DNA of 37,435 nt from an uncultured Propionivibrio sp. (GCA_938040985.1 CALHZD010000031.1:1-37435); one strand, 5' to 3'; positions 25,578 through 33,918 are shown, counted from the first letter of the stretch. Numbers and translations: made by a program. Notes: generated by a model not told the origin, from the letters alone.

Positions 25578-26803
25578 GACCGTTTGTTTTCCGGCTTTTC
25601 CGGTTTTTCCAGCAATCCGGCGATATGTTCGATCAGAGCGCGCGCCAGTTCAGCCTTGCTGCCGGGTGGCAGCGCCGTGGCGCCGGTTTCGTCGAACAGC
25701 GTGACGGCATTGTTATCGCCGCCGAAGCCTTCCTGAATCAGGTTGCCGACGATGAGCGGGATGTTTTTGCTGCGGCGTTTGCGTTCGGCGTATTCGGCAA
25801 GCTTTCGGCTTTCGGCGGCAAAGCCGACGCACAGCGGCGGATCGGGCAGCGCCGCAACTTCGGCGAGGATGTCCGGATTACGCACGAGTTCGAGCGGCAT
25901 CGGCACGCCGTCTTCCTTTTTGATCTTGTGTTCGGCGGGGGCGGCAGGGCGGTAGTCGGCCACGGCGGCGACGCCGATGAACACGTCCGCGCCCTGCGCA
26001 CGGAGGCATTCCATGACTTTTGCGTGCATTTCGCGTGCGCTGATGACATCGATGCGGGTGATGCCGGCCGGCGTGGGCAAGGCGACCGGGCCGCAGACGA
26101 GCGTGACGACGGCGCCGGCAGCGCGCGCAGCGCGGGCGATGGCAAAGCCCATGCGGCCGCTGGATAGATTGGTGAGGCCGCGCACCGGGTCGATGGCTTC
26201 AAACGTAGGGCCGGCCGTCAGCAGCACATGCTTGCCAGCAAGATGCTTGGGCTGGAAGTGCGCGATGACCGACTCCAGAATTTCCGCGGGTTCCAGCATG
26301 CGCCCTTCGCCGGTTTCTCCGCACGCCTGTTCGCCAGCGGCGGGGCCGAGAATGGTCACGCCGTCTTCGCGCAGTGCGGCGATGTTGCGTTGCGTGGCCG
26401 GTTTTCCCCACATTTCACGGTTCATCGCCGGAGCGACGAGAAGCGGACAGTTGCGCGCCAGCGTCAGGGTCGTCAGCAGATCGTCAGCCAGGCCGTGGGC
26501 GGCTTTGGCCAGATAATTGGCCGTGGCGGGCGCGACGAGCAGTAAGTCGGATTCGCGCGAAAACTGAATGTGCGCCATGCCGCTGCCGCTTGCGCTGCTT
26601 TGCTGGTCGGCCAGTACCGGGTGGCCGGAGAGCGCCTGAAACGTTAGCGGCGCGACAAAATGCGTCGCGGCTTCGCTCATCGCCACCTGCACGGTGGCGC
26701 CCGCTTTAACCAGAAGGCGGACGAGTTCCGCCGCCTTGTAAGCGGCAATGCCGCCGGTGATGCCCAAGGCGATGCGCTTGCCTGTCAGTTCTGCACGTTC
26801 CAT
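25574..26803 (-). CDS. coaBC: Bifunctional phosphopantothenoylcysteine decarboxylase / phosphopantothenate-cysteine ligase
   Basis: Makes 4'-phosphopantetheine for coenzyme A. The 409 residues contain the FMN-binding CoaC part (GITGGIAAYKAAEL, catalytic histidine near 78 in MAHIQFS, PAMN at 125-128) and the CoaB part (TAGPTFEAIDPVR, NLSSGRMGFA, AAVADYRP, KIKK). The length is typical. It is transcribed away from radC, 65 bp away, and overlaps dut by four bases. Confidence 0.96.
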   Translation of the reverse strand: MERAELTGKRIALGITGGIAAYKAAELVRLLVKAGATVQVAMSEAATHFVAPLTFQALSGHPVLADQQSSASGSGMAHIQFSRESDLLLVAPATANYLAKAAHGLADDLLTTLTLARNCPLLVAPAMNREMWGKPATQRNIAALREDGVTILGPAAGEQACGETGEGRMLEPAEILESVIAHFQPKHLAGKHVLLTAGPTFEAIDPVRGLTNLSSGRMGFAIARAARAAGAVVTLVCGPVALPTPAGITRIDVISAREMHAKVMECLRAQGADVFIGVAAVADYRPAAPAEHKIKKEDGVPMPLELVRNPDILAEVAALPDPPLCVGFAAESRKLAEYAERKRRSKNIPLIVGNLIQEGFGGDNNAVTLFDETGATALPPGSKAELARALIEHIAGLLEKPEKPENKRS

Positions 26804-26871
26804 GTGCGTTGTCCTTCCGTCCCGTCGAAAATTTAGGCATTATTGCGGCCGCATTCTAACCGAGTTTGATG

Positions 26872-27549
26872 ATGGCAATTACCGACTGGCCGGAAGATGA
26901 ACGCCCGCGCGAACGCTTGCTGCTGCAAGGCGCGGCGGCGCTTTCCGACGCCGAATTGCTGGCGTTGTTCCTGCGCGTCGGCGTTAAGGGCAAAAGCGCC
27001 GTTGATCTGGCGCGGGATCTGATCGGCCGTTTTGGCAGCCTCAATCGGCTCTTCTCGGCCAGCCAGGCCGAATTTTCGGCCATCCCCGGCATGGGGCCCG
27101 CCAAATACGCGCAATTACAGGCTGTGCTGGAAATGTCCCGCCGCGCGCTGGCGGAGGATCTTCAGCAGGCAAGCAGTCTGACGACGCCGGCGGCCGTGCG
27201 CGATTTTTTACGCCTGCACCTGGCCGGGCTGCGGCACGAGGTGTTTTTTGCGCTGTGGCTCGACGCGCAGCATCGCCTGATTACGGCTGAAATTTTATTT
27301 TCCGGCAGTCTGACGCAAACCAGCGTTTATCCGCGTGAAGTCATCAAACATGCGCTGGCGCACAACGCCGCCGCCGTCATTTTTGCGCACAATCATCCCT
27401 CCGGCGTCGCCGAACCGTCGGCGGCGGATCGCACATTGACGCACGAACTCAAGCAGGCGCTGGCGATGGTCGATGTCAAAATTCTCGACCATTTCATTGT
27501 TGCCGGCATGGGCGAGCCGCTGTCCTTTGCCGAGCGGGGTATGCTCTAG
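26872..27549 (+). CDS. radC: RadC family JAB1/MPN-domain protein
   Basis: 225 residues with the RadC layout: N-terminal WPEDERPRERLL, a helix-hairpin-helix-like IPGMGPAKYAQL, and the C-terminal metalloprotease-like motif HNHPSGVAEPSAADRTLT. The original link to DNA repair is doubted, and the function is not settled. ATG 26869 and TTG 26866 are also in frame. MAITDWPEDERPRE from 26872 matches the common family start. It diverges from coaBC. Confidence 0.93.
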   Translation: MAITDWPEDERPRERLLLQGAAALSDAELLALFLRVGVKGKSAVDLARDLIGRFGSLNRLFSASQAEFSAIPGMGPAKYAQLQAVLEMSRRALAEDLQQASSLTTPAAVRDFLRLHLAGLRHEVFFALWLDAQHRLITAEILFSGSLTQTSVYPREVIKHALAHNAAAVIFAHNHPSGVAEPSAADRTLTHELKQALAMVDVKILDHFIVAGMGEPLSFAERGML

Positions 27550-27569
27550 CCCGCTGAAACAGCAGCTTT

Positions 27570-27614
27570 CTTTGCAAAACTGCGGTGTTGACCTTGCCTG
27601 ATCTTTTTGCAAAG
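27570..27614. repeat. 45-bp mini inverted-repeat sequence with CTTTGCAAAA ends
   Basis: CTTTGCAAAA at 27570-27579 faces TTTTGCAAAG at 27605-27614. The ends match those of the larger element at 27766-27877, so this may be a deleted relative. It begins 21 bp after radC. Confidence 0.55.
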
Positions 27615-27623
27615 TCGCGCCGC

Positions 27624-27731
27624 TATAGCGGATTACATTAACTTTCGATACAAGGCGGCAAGCCGCAGGCAGTACAAGGAGTACGGCAAGGCGCAGCAAC
27701 GCCGTCGCGAAAGTTAAGTTGATTCGCTATA
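27624..27731. mobile_element. Correia-like miniature inverted-repeat element (108 bp)
   Basis: The ends begin TATAGCGGATTACATTAACT on the left and, read from the right, TATAGCGAATCAACTTAACT. About 20 of 24 terminal bases match. Inside lie GGCGGCAAGCCGC, CAGTACAAGGAGTACGGCAA and GGCGCAGCAACGCCGT. From memory, Neisseria Correia elements have TATAGTGGATTA ends and closely similar inner words, and their short form is of about this length. No coding capacity. Confidence 0.65.
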
Positions 27732-27765
27732 TAAAGCTTGCGGAGCGCTCCCTCTGACATGTCCT

Positions 27766-27877
27766 GAGACCTTTGCAAAACTGGGTATTTTCATGCCATT
27801 CGTGTTTTTCGTTTCTATATATTTCAGTATGTTGGAAAATCTGTAACTATGAAAAATGGGAGTTTTGCAAAGGTATC
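27766..27877. mobile_element. 112-bp miniature element with GAGACCTTTGCAAAA ends
   Basis: Left end GAGACCTTTGCAAAACTGGG and right end, read inward, GATACCTTTGCAAAACTCCC: 14 of the first 15 bases match. The AT-rich centre has no coding capacity. The ends recall those of IS5-type insertion sequences, from memory, so it may be a non-autonomous derivative. Confidence 0.55.
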
Positions 27878-27933
27878 GCCCGGTAAAACTGAACCCGCTT
27901 CTTGTGGGAGAGGGCAAAAGGGAGGCTCCGAAA

Positions 27934-28130
27934 CCCGCGTGGATCAAGGCGGATAAAGGTGGATAGAGGCGGATAAAGGTGGAAAAGGATCACCAGGCAT
28001 CCCTTCTGAAACCCGCGTGCCGTGGGCGTTTCAGGGCGCCTGCCCGGAGATGCCCTGTTTACAAGGGCTGCAGGGCACCTCCTCTGCAATGCACTATCCA
28101 TCAGGGCTTGCGGGCATCTTTGTGCGGATG
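27934..28130. repeat. Array D: 40-bp repeat units plus a 10-bp GGATAAAGGY tandem
   Basis: CCCGCGTG cores at 27934 and 28012 are 78 bp apart (two 39-bp steps). They are followed by GCCCTGTTTACAAGGGC (28052-28068) and CACTATCCATCAGGG (28092), a 39-41-bp step. Between 27941 and 27988 the sequence GGATAAAGGY is tandemly repeated about five times with small changes. GCCCGGAGATGCCCT (28042-28056) is shared with arrays B, E and F. Confidence 0.8.
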
Positions 28131-28191
28131 CTGGGCGGCGCAGCGGAGGATGCATCAATACGCCGACAGCGCGTAAAAAAGGACAAAATGC

Positions 28192-28221
28192 TTGAATTTT
28201 CGGGAATGTTTGCATTAGAAT
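28192..28221 (+). promoter_or_regulatory. Putative rpmB-rpmG promoter
   Basis: TTGAAT (28192-28197) and TAGAAT (28216-28221) with an 18-bp spacer, 38 bp before rpmB. Confidence 0.5.
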
Positions 28222-28259
28222 GCGCACTTTTCTCCCCGAGATCAACTGGAGCAAGCATC

Positions 28260-28493
28260 ATGGCACGAGTCTGCCAAGTGACGGGCAAAGCCCCGATGGT
28301 TGGGAATAACGTTTCCCATGCAAACAACAAAACGAAGCGCCGTTTTCTGCCGAATCTGCAATATCGCCGTTTCTGGGTGGAAAGCGAAAACCGCTGGGTG
28401 CGGCTGCGCGTTTCCACTGCCGGACTGCGCACGATTGATAAGAACGGTATCGATGTCGTACTCGCCGATCTGCGTGCCCGCGGCGAAATCTGA
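28260..28493 (+). CDS. rpmB: 50S ribosomal protein L28
   Basis: 77 residues, starting MARVCQVTGKAP and containing NNVSHANNKTKRRFLPNLQ and VSTAGLRTIDKNGID, the usual L28 sequence. The early start MARVCQVTGK and the GGAG upstream fix the start. It is followed 14 bp later by rpmG, the usual pairing. Confidence 0.97.
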   Translation: MARVCQVTGKAPMVGNNVSHANNKTKRRFLPNLQYRRFWVESENRWVRLRVSTAGLRTIDKNGIDVVLADLRARGEI

Positions 28494-28507
28494 AAAGGAG
28501 TTCAGCC

Positions 28508-28663
28508 ATGCGTGAAAAAATCAAGCTCGAATCCAGCGCCGGTACAGGTCATTTTTACACTACGACCAAAAACAAGAAAAACACGCCCGGCAAGATGGAG
28601 ATCATGAAATATGATCCCAAAGCCCGCAAGCATGTGATGTACAAGGAAACGAAGCTCAAGTAA
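28508..28663 (+). CDS. rpmG: 50S ribosomal protein L33
   Basis: 51 residues: MREKIKLESSAGTGHFYTTT, then KNKKNTPGKMEIMKYDP and KHVMYKETKLK, the standard betaproteobacterial L33 without zinc cysteines. AAAAGGAG precedes the ATG. It ends the rpmB-rpmG operon before a strong terminator. Confidence 0.97.
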   Translation: MREKIKLESSAGTGHFYTTTKNKKNTPGKMEIMKYDPKARKHVMYKETKLK

Positions 28664-28705
28664 GTGCGGGATTGATCTAACAAAAAGTCGATGGTTCAGG
28701 GAACG

Positions 28706-28736
28706 CCTCGCCCAAGTAATTGGGCGAGGTTTTTTT
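28706..28736 (+). terminator. Terminator after rpmG
   Basis: CCTCGCCCAA, a four-base loop, then TTGGGCGAGG and seven T residues: a perfect 10-bp stem. Confidence 0.95.
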
Positions 28737-28884
28737 GCGTTCAGGATCTGGTCCGGTTTTTAGAGCAGAAAACATAAATCGCCCGGAGCTCCTTTAAACA
28801 CAAGGATCCTGGGGCATCAAAAAACATAAACCAGAATACTTCGCCCGATGGACCCTCTGAAATCCACTCCGCAGACCAATAAGC

Positions 28885-30168
28885 TCAGGCGGCGTTTAGT
28901 GCCTGGTCGAGATCGGCAATTAAATCGTCGATGTGTTCGATGCCGACCGAAAGGCGAATCATGTCTTCGGTCACGCCGGCTTTGGCCAGTTCCTCAGGCG
29001 AGAGCTGACGGTGTGTCGTCGAAGCCGAGTGGCAGGCGAGTGTCTTGCAATCGCCGATATTGACCAGCCGGGTAATAAGCTTAAGCGCATCCTGAAAGCG
29101 TCCTCCGGCTTCGCGGCCGCTACAATGCGTACCTTTTACGCCGAAGTTGAGAATGCCCGAAGCGCGGCCGCCCATGTATTTTTTTGCCAGCGGGTAATCG
29201 CTGTTGTCCGGCAGACCGGCATAGTTGACCCAGTTAACCTTCGGGTGGCCGCGCAAAAACTGGGCGATGGCAAGGCTGTTTTCACAGGTACGATCCATGC
29301 GCAGCGCGAGCGTTTCGACGCCTTGCAGGATGAGGAAAGCGTTGAACGGGCTGATGGATGCGCCCATATTGCGTAGCGGGACGACGCGGGCGCGGGCAAT
29401 GTAGGCGGCAGATCCGAACGTTTCGGTATAGGTGACGCCGTGGTAGGAAATATCCGGCTCGTTCAGGCGCCGGAATTTCTGCCGGTGCTCGGTCCACGGG
29501 AACTTGCCGCTATCGATGATGATGCCGCCGAGACTGTTGCCATGGCCGCCCAAATATTTGGTGAGCGCATGCACGACGATGTCGGCGCCATGCTCAATGG
29601 GGCGGCACAGATAGGGCGAGGCGACGGTGTTATCGACGATCAGCGGGATGCCGTGTGCGTGGGCGGTGTCCGCCAGAAGACCGATATCGGTGATATTGCC
29701 GCGCGGATTGCCGATGGTTTCACAGTAAATCGCCCGGGTTCTGGCGTCGATCAGCTTGCTGAAAGCGTCTGGATCGCGGTAGTCGGCAAGGCGAACCTCA
29801 ATGCCGTACTGCGGCAGGGTATGGGCGAAGAGATTGTAGGTGCCGCCGTAAAGCGTGCTTGAAGCGACAATATTGTCGCCCATCTCGGCCAGGGTCTGGA
29901 TGGCGGCAGTGACGGCGGCCATACCGGAAGCAAAGCATAGTCCGGCGATGCCGCCTTCCATCGCGGCGATGCGTTTTTCCAGTACATCGTGCGTCGGATT
30001 CATCATCCGCGTGTAGATGTTGCCGGGAACCTTGAGGTCGAACAGATCGGCTGCGTGCTGTGTGCTGTCGAAGGCATAGGACGTCGTCTGATAAATGGGT
30101 ACAGCGACGGACTTGGTGGCCGGATCGGGACTGTAGCCGCCATGAACGGCCAGCGTTTCGATTTTCAT
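28885..30168 (-). CDS. metY: O-acetylhomoserine aminocarboxypropyltransferase (O-acetylhomoserine sulfhydrylase)
   Basis: PLP enzyme joining O-acetylhomoserine with sulfide to give homocysteine, the direct-sulfhydrylation route to methionine. The 427 residues match the family length. The PLP lysine is K204 in HALTKYLGGHG, with YTRMMNPTHDVLE, FASGMAAVTAA and SSTLYGGTYNLF as binding blocks, and the C-terminal LSVGIEHIDDLI. AGGAAT lies before the ATG. It stands alone. The window also carries a sulfate importer, which fits sulfide-based methionine synthesis. Confidence 0.93.
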   Translation of the reverse strand: MKIETLAVHGGYSPDPATKSVAVPIYQTTSYAFDSTQHAADLFDLKVPGNIYTRMMNPTHDVLEKRIAAMEGGIAGLCFASGMAAVTAAIQTLAEMGDNIVASSTLYGGTYNLFAHTLPQYGIEVRLADYRDPDAFSKLIDARTRAIYCETIGNPRGNITDIGLLADTAHAHGIPLIVDNTVASPYLCRPIEHGADIVVHALTKYLGGHGNSLGGIIIDSGKFPWTEHRQKFRRLNEPDISYHGVTYTETFGSAAYIARARVVPLRNMGASISPFNAFLILQGVETLALRMDRTCENSLAIAQFLRGHPKVNWVNYAGLPDNSDYPLAKKYMGGRASGILNFGVKGTHCSGREAGGRFQDALKLITRLVNIGDCKTLACHSASTTHRQLSPEELAKAGVTEDMIRLSVGIEHIDDLIADLDQALNAA

Positions 30169-30272
30169 GATGGGATTCCTGGAGTAGAGTGCGTTGCCGG
30201 AAGCCGGAAGAATGCTGGTAAAAGCGCACCGATTGTCCTATCTGCCGCGTCGGCAGGGGGCAGGATATATTT

Positions 30273-31442
30273 TCAGCGCGGATTTTTGATGCTTTTTTCG
30301 ACTTCGGCACAAAGCCGGGAGAATATTTCGTCAAAGGTGCCGGTGCCGTCAATCTTCACCAGTCCATGCTGCTGGGCATATTTGGCGATAACCGGCAGGG
30401 TTTTCGATTCATGTTCCTTGAGGCGCTCAATGATCTTGGCGACGCTGGAATCGTAGGACATGCCATATCCGCTCCTGCCGCGTTCATCCAGGCGGCTGAC
30501 CAAATCGAGCAAAGGCACTTCCAGCTCCAGCGCAATGGAAATCGACCGGCCGCGTTTTTTTAGCAGGCCGTCGAGAATATAGGACTGAACGAGCGTGCGC
30601 GGTAGCCCTTTGAAGATGAAGCCCTTGGCATTTGCGTTGGCGTTGAGCCGTTGTTCGATCAGCTGTACGACGATCTCGTCGGGAATCAGCTGGCCGTTGT
30701 TGTAGAAATCAATGACCGTTTTGCCGATTTCCGTGTGGTTCCGGATCTCTTTTTCGAGCATTTCGTTGGTCGAGATAAATTCGAGTCCGTAGCGTTCGGC
30801 AAGCGCTTTGCCCTGCGAATCGCGCCCTGATCCGGGATAGCCGAACAGGACGATGTTCAGAGGCTGCTTTTTCAGCTCGTTGGCGGCAATGGCGTCCAGT
30901 TCGCGTGTAACTTCCTCGATGCTGCGCGTGCCGTCGATGTCGTAGCAGATCCCTTTTTCACGATAAAAGCTGAGGACGGGGATCGTCTTTTCGTTATATT
31001 CACGCAAGCGATTGCGGATCACCGTTTCGTTGTCGTCACTGCGTCCCGATGTTTTGCCGCGATTGAGTAGCCGCTCGACGCAGACTTCCTCCGGCAGATT
31101 CAGGCTGAGTAGGCAGTTCAGTGAGGTATTTAGCTTGAGCATCAGCCCTTCGAGGATATAGGCCTGCACATAGGTGCGCGGAAAACCGTCGAACAGGAAA
31201 CCGTTGGCTCCTGGATGGTCGATGATTGTCTTTTCGATGATCTGTACGATGATTTCATCTGAAACCAATCCGCCTGCGGCAATGATGCTCTGAGCCTGGA
31301 TACCGAGTGGCGTCTGGTCGGCGATCTCTTGCCTTAACAGGTCGCCCGTGGAGATGTAAAGCAGGTTGTACTCTTTGACGAGGTGTTCCGATTGCGTTCC
31401 TTTTCCCGCGCCGGGCGGGCCGAAGAGGGCAATGTTTAGCAT
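30273..31442 (-). CDS. Tandem-fused adenylate kinase with a degenerate second domain
   Basis: 389 residues made of two adenylate kinase units of about 190 each. The first is complete: P-loop GPPGAGKGTQ (8-17, K14), AMP-site STGDLLR (31-37), DGFPRT (85-90) and a short LID with GRSDDNE. The second repeats the fold but has GYPGSGRDSQ (201-210) with R207 where the P-loop lysine belongs, STNEMLE (224-230) losing the AMP-binding arginine, KGLPRT (278-283) and an altered LID GRSGYGMSYD. It should therefore not be an ordinary catalyst. The first unit makes ADP from ATP and AMP. The usual betaproteobacterial Adk is a single domain of about 218 residues with a longer LID, so this is probably an additional, perhaps imported, kinase. 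Confidence 0.9.
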   Translation of the reverse strand: MLNIALFGPPGAGKGTQSEHLVKEYNLLYISTGDLLRQEIADQTPLGIQAQSIIAAGGLVSDEIIVQIIEKTIIDHPGANGFLFDGFPRTYVQAYILEGLMLKLNTSLNCLLSLNLPEEVCVERLLNRGKTSGRSDDNETVIRNRLREYNEKTIPVLSFYREKGICYDIDGTRSIEEVTRELDAIAANELKKQPLNIVLFGYPGSGRDSQGKALAERYGLEFISTNEMLEKEIRNHTEIGKTVIDFYNNGQLIPDEIVVQLIEQRLNANANAKGFIFKGLPRTLVQSYILDGLLKKRGRSISIALELEVPLLDLVSRLDERGRSGYGMSYDSSVAKIIERLKEHESKTLPVIAKYAQQHGLVKIDGTGTFDEIFSRLCAEVEKSIKNPR

Positions 31443-31704
31443 GACGGTCTGATTCCGGGAGGTCGTTGAATGAGTTGGGTTGGGCAGATGGCCGGACAGA
31501 TATTTCCAGGCGCCGGATGCGCCGCGAATTGCCGGACATCACAAATGAAAACCGGATGAAGTATCCGCATCTTGCATGCAGCCGTCAATGACGGAAAATA
31601 CGGCGTGACGCGCGGGCGGCTGATTATGCGCCCGCGTCTTATGTCCTCTTACGTCTTCTTACCCTTTCCGCCCGGATTTCTTAGTGCGCTTACGTACTCA
31701 AACC

Positions 31705-32301
31705 ATGTCTCCGTTTAAAACGCTTCTGCTTGTCATACTGGGATCGCTCGTATCGACGGGCGCTGCGCTCGCGTTGTACGACTTTTTTCTTGAACGCCAC
31801 GAGCAGGAGCGGCGGCAGGAAATCATCCGGGAAATCAATGCAGGCATCGAAAAGAAACGCCAGAAGGCGCAAGAAGAAGCGATGGACGCCGTCACGGAAT
31901 ACGCAGCCAGACGCGCAGAAGAGCAGGAGCAAAAGCGGCGGGAAGAACGGCTGGCGGCGGTCGCCGAAGCCGTCGATCAGGAACGACTGCGACAAGGCAT
32001 CAGCAGCGCCGCGGTTTTACGGGCGGGCATCACTGAATATTTTGCCGCCAACGGCGTCATGCCAGGTAGCCTGGATGCATTGGGTTACGACGCCGGTTGG
32101 ACACCCAGCAATGTGCTGGAGTCGATAGATATTCAGGCGGGCGGCGTCATTGTGCTACGCTTCGCTCCGCGGCCTCGCGGCGAGGTGGTGTTGATCCCCG
32201 ACAGTGCGGCCGATTTAATCCGCGGTTGGCGGTGCGAGAGCCGGGATTTCCCCGACATTGAGCAGATCGCCGATTGCCGCTTTACCGGAAGCATCCATTG
32301 A
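31705..32301 (+). CDS. Membrane-anchored coiled-coil protein with a pilin-like C-terminal domain
   Basis: 198 residues: one membrane helix (about 5-25), a charged coiled coil rich in E, K, R and Q (about 29-95), and a globular part. The latter, GGVIVLRF, EVVLIPDS, then WRCESRDFPDIEQIADCRF with C177 and C191, follows the strand order and paired-cysteine ending of the pilin heads in this window (compare GGAIKATL, SITLQPTF, WVCSSDADGRYVPSSCR). There is no prepilin leader or FTLIE motif, so it is not processed as a pilin. ATG 31705 or GTG 31684 could be the start, and neither has a clear ribosome binding site. The function is unknown. Confidence 0.6.
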   Translation: MSPFKTLLLVILGSLVSTGAALALYDFFLERHEQERRQEIIREINAGIEKKRQKAQEEAMDAVTEYAARRAEEQEQKRREERLAAVAEAVDQERLRQGISSAAVLRAGITEYFAANGVMPGSLDALGYDAGWTPSNVLESIDIQAGGVIVLRFAPRPRGEVVLIPDSAADLIRGWRCESRDFPDIEQIADCRFTGSIH

Positions 32302-32357
32302 GCGGATTCTCCGGATGTTTATCAGATTGTTTTTTGCGTTAAGGATGGGTCGTAAGC

Positions 32358-33743
32358 ATGGAAGCATTACTAGAAAAAGTCGTCGGCGCGGTAAATACCG
32401 TACTCTGGGATTATTTGCTGATTTATGCTTTGGTAGGCATTGGCTTGTTTTTTACCATCTATCTCGGCGCGCCGCAGGTTACCCGCTTCTTCAAAGCTTT
32501 TTCCACGGTCTTTGGCGGGCTGTTCAATAAAAATAAAAGAAAAGGCGCCGATGTTCGGGATACTCAGTTGTTGTCCCAGTTTCAGGCATTGGCCGTGGCG
32601 GTTTCGGCGCAGATTGGCACGGGTAATGTGGCCGGCGTAGCGACGGCCATCATGGCAGGCGGGCCGGGGGCGATTTTCTGGATGTGGCTGTCTGCATTTT
32701 TTGGCATGGCGACGATCTTTGCCGAGGCCGTACTGGCGCAAAAGTATCGTGTTTTGAGCGATGGGAAATATATCGGCGGGCCGGCGTTTTATATTACGCA
32801 TGGCCTGGGTTCGAGGATCGGCGTTTCAGCCGCCAAAGTACTGGCCGGTTTTTTTTCCGTGGCAATTATTGTTGCGCTAGGCTTTATCGGCAACGCGACG
32901 CAATCCAATTCAATCACATCGGCGATAGCAGTGGCTTTTCATTTGCCGCCATTGTCAACAGGCATCGTCATTGCCGCATTGGTCGGCATGATCGTTTGGG
33001 GTGGGGTTCATCGCATCGCCCAGTTTGCGCAACTGGTGGTGCCCTTGATGGCCGTGGTTTATATCGTTTGCGCATTGGTAATTCTATTCATGTTCAGTGA
33101 GCATATCCCTGCCATGATCCGGCAAATTGTCGTGGGGGCTTTTGATCCGGCGGCGCTGGGCGGCGGTCTGGCGGGCATCTCGGTGCGTGAAGCCATACGC
33201 TTCGGTGTGGCGCGCGGCCTGTTCTCGAATGAGGCTGGGATGGGTTCGACGCCGCACGCCCATGCGACTGCGCATGTGCAGCATCCCGTGCAGCAGGGGA
33301 TGGCGGCATTCGTCGGCGTCTTCGTTGATACCATGCTGGTCTGTACGGCCACGGCATTAATTGTGCTGGTGACGGATGCCAATTTGCTCGGCCTGAAAGG
33401 CGTGGCAGTGACGCAGGAAGCGTTCAATATCGCTTTTGGCGGTTTTGGTCAGAAATTACTGGCGGTCTGCCTGACTTTTTTTGCTTTCACGACGATCATC
33501 GGCTGGTATTACTTTGGCGAATCAAATATCCGTTATCTTTTCCAAAACAAGTTTCTGAATGTTTACCGCCTGCTGGTTTTGGTAGCCGTCGTGCTGGGTT
33601 CGCTGGGCAAGGTTGATCTGGTATGGAATCTTTCGGACATGTTTAATGGTTTTATGGTCATCCCCAACCTGATCGCCCTGTTTTTACTGCGCCACGATGT
33701 GCGGGCGCTGCTGGACGATTATCGGCAGCGCAAAGATTTATAG
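32358..33743 (+). CDS. Sodium/alanine (glycine) symporter, AGCS family
   Basis: A 461-residue integral membrane protein importing alanine or glycine with Na+. Family blocks are SQFQALAVAVSAQIGTGNVAGVATAI, WMWLSAFFGMATIFAEAVLAQKYR, GGPAFYIT, and RFGVARGLFSNEAGMGSTPHAHA. About ten hydrophobic segments are visible. The ATG at 32358 follows AAGGATGGGTCGTAAGC. It lies 56 bp after the coiled-coil gene and may share its transcript. Confidence 0.92.
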   Translation: MEALLEKVVGAVNTVLWDYLLIYALVGIGLFFTIYLGAPQVTRFFKAFSTVFGGLFNKNKRKGADVRDTQLLSQFQALAVAVSAQIGTGNVAGVATAIMAGGPGAIFWMWLSAFFGMATIFAEAVLAQKYRVLSDGKYIGGPAFYITHGLGSRIGVSAAKVLAGFFSVAIIVALGFIGNATQSNSITSAIAVAFHLPPLSTGIVIAALVGMIVWGGVHRIAQFAQLVVPLMAVVYIVCALVILFMFSEHIPAMIRQIVVGAFDPAALGGGLAGISVREAIRFGVARGLFSNEAGMGSTPHAHATAHVQHPVQQGMAAFVGVFVDTMLVCTATALIVLVTDANLLGLKGVAVTQEAFNIAFGGFGQKLLAVCLTFFAFTTIIGWYYFGESNIRYLFQNKFLNVYRLLVLVAVVLGSLGKVDLVWNLSDMFNGFMVIPNLIALFLLRHDVRALLDDYRQRKDL

Positions 33744-33782
33744 GGCGCGCACTTACAACGTAACGGATTTCAGCGGGCGGCT

Positions 33783-33810
33783 TTGCATTGCGCGCCGGGG
33801 CTGCTATAAT
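33783..33810 (+). promoter_or_regulatory. Promoter of the tRNA-Thr gene
   Basis: TTGCAT (33783-33788), a 16-bp spacer, then a perfect TATAAT (33805-33810), 33 bp before the tRNA. Confidence 0.7.
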
Positions 33811-33842
33811 CGACCGCTCACGTTTGTCATGCCTGACAAATT

Positions 33843-33918
33843 GCCGCTGTAGCTCAGCTGGTAGAGCAGCGCATTCGTAATGCGAAGGTCGGCAGTTCGA
33901 TCCCGCCCAGCGGCACCA
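33843..33918 (+). tRNA. tRNA-Thr (anticodon CGT)
   Basis: A 76-nt cloverleaf. The acceptor GCCGCTG pairs with CAGCGGC, followed by A and an encoded CCA. The D arm contains AGCTCAGCTGGTAGAGC, the anticodon arm GCATTCGTAATGC has CGT at its tip, and the T arm contains GTTCGATCC. CGT reads the ACG threonine codon. Confidence 0.95.

Noticed and set aside
28706..28736. A terminator for metY as well as for rpmG
   Set aside because: On the minus strand the stem is not followed by T residues, so it serves only the plus strand.
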